Shown here: positions 35,109 to 40,205 of the stretch, one piece after another
Position numbering within the stretch: position 1 is the first letter of the stretch
Layout: each line of letters starts with the position of its first letter
NCBI RefSeq assembly: GCF_001469165.1
Contig: NZ_JABX01000050.1
Location: forward strand, 1 to 40,205
Direction of reading: 5' to 3'
Source of the DNA: Thiohalocapsa sp. ML1
GTDB taxonomy: Bacteria; Pseudomonadota; Gammaproteobacteria; Chromatiales; Chromatiaceae
DNA: 40,205 bases
Translations under genes and position numbers: made by a program
Notes under the pieces: generated by a model
Told to the model about the DNA's origin: nothing
The model's database searches: none
The model's input: only the letters and a program-made list of their open reading frames with translations

Positions 35109-36398
35109 TCAGCCATCGGACCGATTGTCGCCGAGGGCTGCGAAAATAGTGAGCCGCACGGCGTGCCCGAGGTTGGTCAGCTCCGGCCGGCGCCCCGACA
35201 GCTCCAGGCTGGTCCGCACCAAAGTCAGAAACCCCTCGCCGCGGGTCTCCATGTACCGTCGCCCGGTCACCGGATTGCCGTAATCCCGCAGGAAGCCGGC
35301 CAGGATCTGGTTGCGGCGCACCGGCTGGCAGCCGGCGTAGAGATTCTCCTCGGTCAGCGTGTTGTGCAGGCCGCCCGGATTGCGGATCTCGATGCGGTCC
35401 TGGAACAGCGTCACGATGACCTGGGAGCCGGTGATCTCATAGTCCCTGTGCGCCAGGGCATTGACGATGGCCTCCTGGAGCGCGTGCTCGCTGTAGGCAG
35501 GCCGGTCCAGCCGGCCGAGACCGTCCTTCTGCGACCGGACCGCCACCAATGGGCTCATCCGCAGATACGTCAGCACGCCTTCAATCTGGTCCGGGATCGG
35601 GCCGGTGATCCGCTTCGTATCGACCGTGTTGCCGTCCGCGACGTCGTGATCGTAGACCGCAATGTCCACGTAAGCGCCCGGGAGATGAGCCTCGGGCTGA
35701 TCCGCAAACAGCAGCAGACCGACGTTGCTGGGCCGCCAGGGCCGATCCTCCTCATGCACGGCGAGCTTGAGGTTGGCCAGCAGTCGCTCGTAGGGGAGCC
35801 CGGTCTCGGACAGGGCGCGGTCGAAGCGGTCCCGGTGGTAGCGGTCGAACCTATCCCGGCTCAACACCTCCAGCCCCGCGCCGAACACCGGCCGCTCCTC
35901 GAAGGGCAACAGGAGCTGCCGGCTCGCAAGCATCCGCCCCAACTGCTCCGGCGGAATCGGCTTGCGGTGACTGCTCACGCGCTTGAGGAAGCGCCCGTCG
36001 CTGGTCTGGTGGACGTAGAAGCGGGCTCTCGGAATGTAAGCCTTGAGGCACAGCCGGCGCGCACCGTCGGCGCCCGGCAGGTGGACCCAGTCCAACGCCG
36101 GCTCGATCTGGGGCACGCAATGATCCAGCGCGCACTGCACGACGAACTGCTCCAGCTTATCCCGCTTAGCCGGGTCGATGCCGACCACGTCGCCCAGCTT
36201 GTTCACGCCGAACACCACCAGGCCGCCCTCGGTGTTGGCCATCGAGACAAGAACCTCGGCGATCACCTTGCTGGCCCTTCCCTCCTCGCTTGCGAAGCGG
36301 ACTTGGTCGCCTTTGAAAACCACCTCTTTGAATTCAAGGAGTGTGTCCTCGCCGGCGGCGATCTCGCTTAGCAGCTCGTCTTTGTCGTCGTAGAGCAT
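35109..36398 (-). CDS. AlbA_2/Schlafen-type ATP-binding protein
   Basis: This 429-residue protein has an N-terminal Schlafen AlbA_2 domain (DTLLEFKEVVFKG, then MANTEGGLVVFGVNKLGDVVGID). The C-terminal part is a HATPase_c_4-type domain (HALQEAIVNALAHRDYEITG, IEIRNPGGL). Proteins of this architecture are common in defence islands as putative regulators or effectors; the biochemical role is unknown. It lies 43 bp after trlF and before the RHH gene, within the BREX operon. A remnant of a paralogous gene end lies at 34650-34702. AGGTGGGGG precedes the ATG. Confidence 0.87.
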   Translation of the reverse strand: MLYDDKDELLSEIAAGEDTLLEFKEVVFKGDQVRFASEEGRASKVIAEVLVSMANTEGGLVVFGVNKLGDVVGIDPAKRDKLEQFVVQCALDHCVPQIEPALDWVHLPGADGARRLCLKAYIPRARFYVHQTSDGRFLKRVSSHRKPIPPEQLGRMLASRQLLLPFEERPVFGAGLEVLSRDRFDRYHRDRFDRALSETGLPYERLLANLKLAVHEEDRPWRPSNVGLLLFADQPEAHLPGAYVDIAVYDHDVADGNTVDTKRITGPIPDQIEGVLTYLRMSPLVAVRSQKDGLGRLDRPAYSEHALQEAIVNALAHRDYEITGSQVIVTLFQDRIEIRNPGGLHNTLTEENLYAGCQPVRRNQILAGFLRDYGNPVTGRRYMETRGEGFLTLVRTSLELSGRRPELTNLGHAVRLTIFAALGDNRSDG

Positions 36399-36441
36399 TG
36401 GCCCCCACCTTTTGGCTTACGGCTATCGTCCGCGGCAGCGG

Positions 36442-39240
36442 TCAGAAGTGATACTTCTCGCGGCGCCGCTGAAAGGCCTCCTTGGAGCCTTCCATCACGT
36501 CTAAGACCGCGCTGCAAACATCGGGCCGATCCAGCCCGCCCACGGCGAGGAGACGGCCATGGCCGTTGCGGGTTTCTAACGCGCAGACCAGTTCTGCATC
36601 CCCGTTGACCGGCAGATTCGCATTGTGGGTCGCGAAGATGAGCTGGCGCTGGTCCTTCATCCGCCGGAGCATCGGCACTAGATCACGATAGATGAAACTC
36701 GAATCCAGCTCGTCCTCAGGCTGGTCGATGACGATGGGAGCGTTGCCCTGGGCCAGCAACAGCGCCAGGGCGGCCGTATTGCGCTGCCCATCCGACAGCC
36801 CCCCGTCCTGGATGGAGCCGGCGCGGGAGCCGTCGGCACGATAGAGCGTCACGTCCACCAAGTCCGGCACCCGCTTGAGCAGCGTGTTCTCCCACTGGGA
36901 AAGCATCTCTGTTGAGCGAACGTGTCCTTTCAGCTCATCAAGCCAATCCGCAAGGTCGCCGGAGGCTGACTGCGATTTCGAGAACAAATTGAGCAGCGCG
37001 AGCCAGGGTGAATCAGCATCGACATCCCTCGCGTAATCAAAGACGGCATCCCCGAGAAACTCCCATTGCTTTGCCAACTTCGTCCTGCGATCCTTCGGCG
37101 CAAGCCCATTCCAGATCGCGTCGAAGGCCATGCGGTCGCCGGAGTAGCGCACCGTGACCTCCAAGAACCGTTGCTGCAAAGCGGCGCTCTCGCGATTCGC
37201 CTCGTTCGCAGCCTCTTGGCGAAGCCGATGCTGTTCCCGCCAGACTCGAAGGAGGTCGCGGTAACGGTCTTTCAAGGGCGCCACCGCCGTCGCCAAGGCA
37301 TCAAGCTTACGCTGCTTGCCTTCGAGGTCTGCCTGTTTCACCCGCAGATCCCGATCGATCTCCTGGACTCTGGCGACCTCCTCGGGTGAAAGGCCCTGTG
37401 CCTTGCAGGCCTCGGCAAACTCCGAATCCGCTTTGGCAAGTGCATCAGCGATGCCTGGCCAATCCACATCTTTGTCGAACAGGTTAACAATCTCCTGCTG
37501 ATAGGTCTCAACGGCGGTCATGATGGAAGCCAGCAACCTCTGCTTCGCCTCCTCAACCTTGCTGTCCAAGACCTTGAACCACTCGCCGTGCGGCCAGGTG
37601 TCGGCAACGGACCCGATCGGAGAATGGCTCACGACGAAGTCCTCGGCCAGTTCGACCCAAGCTTGCGGCTCGATCGACTTAGCCCGAACACGTTCGACCA
37701 GTTTCAGCTCCGCCTGAAGAGACTGATGGGCCTGGGCCGCCGCCTGAAGCCCAGCACGGGCGCTGCGCTGGCGTGTCAGCTCCGCGACCTCCTGCGAGAG
37801 CCGCTGATGCTCGCCCTTGACCACGGCCTGCTCGCGCCGGGTTTGAAACAGGCTGCCGATCTCGGCCCGCAGTTCCCGCTCGCGGGCATCGAGAGCATCG
37901 ATCTCGGCGCGTCTCAAGTTGTCGATGAGGGGCAGCAGGTTGTTGCTGTCCTTGTCGGTGAGTTGGGTGAGCTGTTGCTGACTGAAGAAGCGCACCGGCA
38001 GTCCGCGGAAGAAGGTCTCAGCGTCCACGACCTCTCGTCCTGCGACGCTCGCTTCCCCGGATGTGAGCACCAGCTCGTCCTCGACGCCGTCGCGGCTGCG
38101 CCAACGAACCCGCACTCGGGAGCTGGGCGCGGCGAGCGTCTTGCGGATGCGCTGAATTTTCTCCTTGGTGCGGTCATCCTGGACGTGATTCGCTCCATCC
38201 TTGCGAAGGGCCAACCGCAAGTACTCCAACAGTGTCGACTTGCCGCTGCCGCGACCGCCAATGATGCAGTTGAGATTGGGGGAGAAATCGACCTCCTGAT
38301 CCTCGACGAAGGCCGCCCCCTCCACGCTTAGGGACAGGATACGGGCGTGAAACTGCCGGTCCAGCGGATTGACGTCGGTCGCCGGGTCATCCGGAAGCCG
38401 AATACGGGACTCGTGGTCCAAGAAAGCCTGGCGCAGTGACTCGATTGAGGGGGCCGACATCTTGATCCATGTGTAGCGCTTGCCTAGCGGGTTCTCCGAG
38501 TTCTCGTCCGCCCGCAAGGCTTTGGCGTCCGATGCCATCACGCAGGCGATGGATCGCCGCCGACGCCACGCAGGATCGCAGTTATCACCGGCCCCGAACA
38601 GCTTCTGGAATCCACGAGACATCTTGGAAACCGGCTTAGGGACTTCGACCGCGAGCAAATCAGGATTCAGAAACTCCTCTTGCTGGAGCCAGTCGCTGAT
38701 TTTATCTGTATCGAAGAGGCCGTCGGCAGCCATGATATGGGGGAGTATGACCAGACCGCGTTGTCTCCCCAATGAGTCCTTTCCTTGAACTACCTCGATA
38801 ATCCTGGGAAGCCGCTCTCTGGACTTTGCGAGAACGCCGTTCTGCACACGGGGAAACGGAACTCCGCACTCGGTCAGGTAGTGATCTATCTCTTCGAGGT
38901 CGGCTCCTGATTCGAAAAACGCAAGGACGTGGCAGCCCTTGCCAACGTCTGCCTCGAACTCGAAACCAGGAAACAGCACCAATCTGTAGCCGTATTCCCC
39001 CGAGATTGCATTGATCGCCTGTTGCAGGTAAGGAATGAACCCCTTCGACAGGAAGTTATGATCCGTTACCGCGATGACTTCGAGACCGATCTCGTAACAG
39101 CGGCGAATGTACGCTTCAGCGGCGGCGCGTTGGGCCTCGTCCCCCTCCGCCATTGGGGCGCCCCGCCAGTTCGCCCCATCCGCCGGTGTTTGGACCTGAA
39201 GATCGCACTTGAACCAACGCATGCCCTGGTAGCCGCTCAT
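36442..39240 (-). CDS. trlF: TrlF-family PHP/AAA ATPase
   Basis: This 932-residue protein has an N-terminal PHP-like domain (1-250) fused to an SMC/RecN-like ABC ATPase. Walker A is IIGGRGSGKSTLLEYL near 330. The coiled-coil arms occupy about 450-750. Signature GGLSDGQRNTAALALLLAQG and Walker B PIVIDQPEDELDSS lie near the C-terminus. In the PHP part the first metal motif, normally H-x-H, reads CDLQVQTP (Q15, Q17). VTDHNF and PGFEFEADVGKGCHVLAF are kept. TrlF-type ATPases occur as accessory genes in restriction and BREX loci. Its ATG overlaps the pglX stop (ATGA), so it is coupled to pglX. Confidence 0.85.
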   Translation of the reverse strand: MSGYQGMRWFKCDLQVQTPADGANWRGAPMAEGDEAQRAAAEAYIRRCYEIGLEVIAVTDHNFLSKGFIPYLQQAINAISGEYGYRLVLFPGFEFEADVGKGCHVLAFFESGADLEEIDHYLTECGVPFPRVQNGVLAKSRERLPRIIEVVQGKDSLGRQRGLVILPHIMAADGLFDTDKISDWLQQEEFLNPDLLAVEVPKPVSKMSRGFQKLFGAGDNCDPAWRRRRSIACVMASDAKALRADENSENPLGKRYTWIKMSAPSIESLRQAFLDHESRIRLPDDPATDVNPLDRQFHARILSLSVEGAAFVEDQEVDFSPNLNCIIGGRGSGKSTLLEYLRLALRKDGANHVQDDRTKEKIQRIRKTLAAPSSRVRVRWRSRDGVEDELVLTSGEASVAGREVVDAETFFRGLPVRFFSQQQLTQLTDKDSNNLLPLIDNLRRAEIDALDARERELRAEIGSLFQTRREQAVVKGEHQRLSQEVAELTRQRSARAGLQAAAQAHQSLQAELKLVERVRAKSIEPQAWVELAEDFVVSHSPIGSVADTWPHGEWFKVLDSKVEEAKQRLLASIMTAVETYQQEIVNLFDKDVDWPGIADALAKADSEFAEACKAQGLSPEEVARVQEIDRDLRVKQADLEGKQRKLDALATAVAPLKDRYRDLLRVWREQHRLRQEAANEANRESAALQQRFLEVTVRYSGDRMAFDAIWNGLAPKDRRTKLAKQWEFLGDAVFDYARDVDADSPWLALLNLFSKSQSASGDLADWLDELKGHVRSTEMLSQWENTLLKRVPDLVDVTLYRADGSRAGSIQDGGLSDGQRNTAALALLLAQGNAPIVIDQPEDELDSSFIYRDLVPMLRRMKDQRQLIFATHNANLPVNGDAELVCALETRNGHGRLLAVGGLDRPDVCSAVLDVMEGSKEAFQRRREKYHF

Positions 39241-40205
39241 ACGGCGCCCCGCGCCGCGCGCTTCTCGGCCAGGCTGAGGTGGTGGTCGTTGATGCGGTCG
39301 CCGTTGAACAGGGGGTACCAGGGGGCGCTCTCCACGTCCTTGCCGCGGTCCTTCTTCCAGTGAATGTTGGGCTTGGCGCGGAGCACGCCGGCGCCGCGCT
39401 TGGCCACGTCGCCGGCGAGCAGGAAGGGGCGGATGTTGAGGCGCACGCCGTCGTTCGGGTCCGGCTCCCAGCCGATGGGCTGCTGGGCGAGGGGCTTCCA
39501 GCGCACGAAGATGTCGAGCGGGGCCTCGCCTTCCAGGATGGCTTCCAGCTTGGCCTTGAGGTTGCGGGCGGCGGCGAGGCGCTCGTCGGCGCCCTGCACG
39601 CCGTCGGCGGCGGCGCGTTCCTGGGCGCGGAGCCAGTCGCCGAGGTAGGTGTAGATGAGCCGCTCCAGGTTGGCGCGGTCGAGCTTGTGGTAGTTCACCA
39701 GGGCCCCGAAGCCGTCTTTTTGGCCGTCCCAGATGTGCCAGATGAAGGGGCGGTTGTGGAACAGCTTGCAGTGCTGCTCGAAGAAGAAGTCCCGTAGCCA
39801 GAGGTCCAGGGTCTTGCCGGCGGCGCCGGACGCGGCGAGGAGGCGCCCGAGGGTGCCCGCGGTCCAGTCGTCGCCGTAGGCGGCCATCAGCAGCCGCAGC
39901 AGCCGCTCGTGGGCCGCGGGCTCACCGCGGATGGCCGGCAGGCAGACGATGCCGTCGTCGTCGCCGAAGGGGTCTAGCTTGCGGGCCTGGGCGACGAGGG
40001 CGCGGGATTCGTCCGAAAGCTCGATCCCCTCACCCCCGGCCCCTCTCCCAGAGGGAGAGGGGAGTGAAGAGAGACCCTGCTTCCCTGGCAACGCCGATGG
40101 CTCCGAAAAGCCCCTCTCCCCCCTGGGAGAGCGGTTTTGGGGTGAGGGTCCCCGAAAAGCCCCTCTCCCCCTGGGACAGCGGTTTTGGGGTGAGGGTCCC
40201 GAAAG
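39237..40205 (-). CDS. pglX: PglX-type adenine methyltransferase, C-terminal part
   Basis: This is the C-terminal 322 residues of a type IIG-like N6-adenine methyltransferase, probably BREX PglX, which marks host DNA. The gene continues beyond the right edge. Recognisable family segments are FFEQHCKLFHNRPFIWHIWD, GQKDGFGALVNYHKL, PIGWEPDPNDGVRLNIRPFL and SAPWYPLFNGDRINDHHLSL. The frame stays open across 40022-40205 through copies of a dispersed palindromic repeat, translated as GPSPQNRSPRGERG and LPSPSGRGAGGEG. The repeat therefore sits inside the coding region as a linker insertion. An internal TTG at 40091 is not needed as a start. Confidence 0.82.
   Translation of the reverse strand, partial: LSGPSPQNRCPRGRGAFRGPSPQNRSPRGERGFSEPSALPGKQGLSSLPSPSGRGAGGEGIELSDESRALVAQARKLDPFGDDDGIVCLPAIRGEPAAHERLLRLLMAAYGDDWTAGTLGRLLAASGAAGKTLDLWLRDFFFEQHCKLFHNRPFIWHIWDGQKDGFGALVNYHKLDRANLERLIYTYLGDWLRAQERAAADGVQGADERLAAARNLKAKLEAILEGEAPLDIFVRWKPLAQQPIGWEPDPNDGVRLNIRPFLLAGDVAKRGAGVLRAKPNIHWKKDRGKDVESAPWYPLFNGDRINDHHLSLAEKRAARGAV
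40027..40200. repeat. Palindromic cccctctccc/gggagagggg repeats within pglX
   Basis: Two tandem copies of about 48 bp (40105-40153 and 40154-40200) share GAAAAGCCCCTCTCCC and GCGGTTTTGGGGTGAGGGTC. A third, diverged copy lies at 40027-40066 (CCCCTCACCCCCGG, CCCTCTCCCAGAGGGAGAGG). The two tandem copies differ by 2 bp in length, so they are read in different frames, yet neither creates a stop. Similar elements are dispersed between genes in many proteobacteria. Confidence 0.8.

Overview
The window is GC-rich bacterial chromosome, most likely from a gammaproteobacterium related to purple sulfur bacteria (order Chromatiales). I infer this from the gene order gacA/uvrY, uvrC, pgsA, tRNA-Gly (familiar from gammaproteobacteria), the bacterial-type dnaE, and a sucrose biosynthesis cluster of the kind halotolerant bacteria use to make an osmolyte. 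The species cannot be named from sequence alone.

Layout. 1-590: three tandem 151-bp units built of hairpins, then a low-complexity palindrome. 592-3003 (minus): an orphan NarL-type response regulator and xseA. 3143-7003 (plus): guaB with a visible promoter, guaA and tadA; guaB and guaA are separated by a 25-bp inverted repeat. 7166-11881 (plus): a sucrose module of glycosyltransferase (cut by an in-frame TAA), sucrose-phosphate synthase and sucrose-phosphatase. 11933-17036: yceH (plus), then on the minus strand gacA-like regulator, family 5 uracil-DNA glycosylase, uvrC, pgsA and tRNA-Gly with its own promoter and terminator. 17217-23026: a phosphodiesterase, a GST, a two-gene ATPase + DUF4276 pair whose ATPase is split by a MITE-like insertion, and a membrane NERD protein. 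23027-29700: dnaE (minus) and a membrane GGDEF/EAL protein (plus). 29769-40205 (minus): a small ORF and the distal part of a BREX-type phage-defence operon. In transcription order this reads pglX (partial, entering from beyond the right edge), trlF, an AlbA/Schlafen ATPase, an RHH protein, pglZ and brxL.

Two layers stand out. First, defence: BREX with a TrlF + AlbA + RHH cargo between pglX and pglZ, plus the broken ATPase/DUF4276 pair. Second, a dense population of small non-coding elements. These include (a) a family of MITE-like insertions with ends like GGCCTTGATCATCACTCC, one of them with a perfect 8-bp target duplication; (b) REP-like hairpin units of 151 bp; and (c) low-complexity inverted repeats in many gene junctions. 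In (c) the repeated phrase differs at every site (ctagggg, gtactcc, gggccga, gaagttt, gatcgg and others), and the arms often touch stop or start codons. Three of the low-complexity sites carry the same 17-nt head, TTTGCAGATGAGTCAAG or a close variant. This fixed-head, variable-body element is the best candidate here for something undescribed.

All functional calls rest on recognised motifs and gene order; no database search was run.
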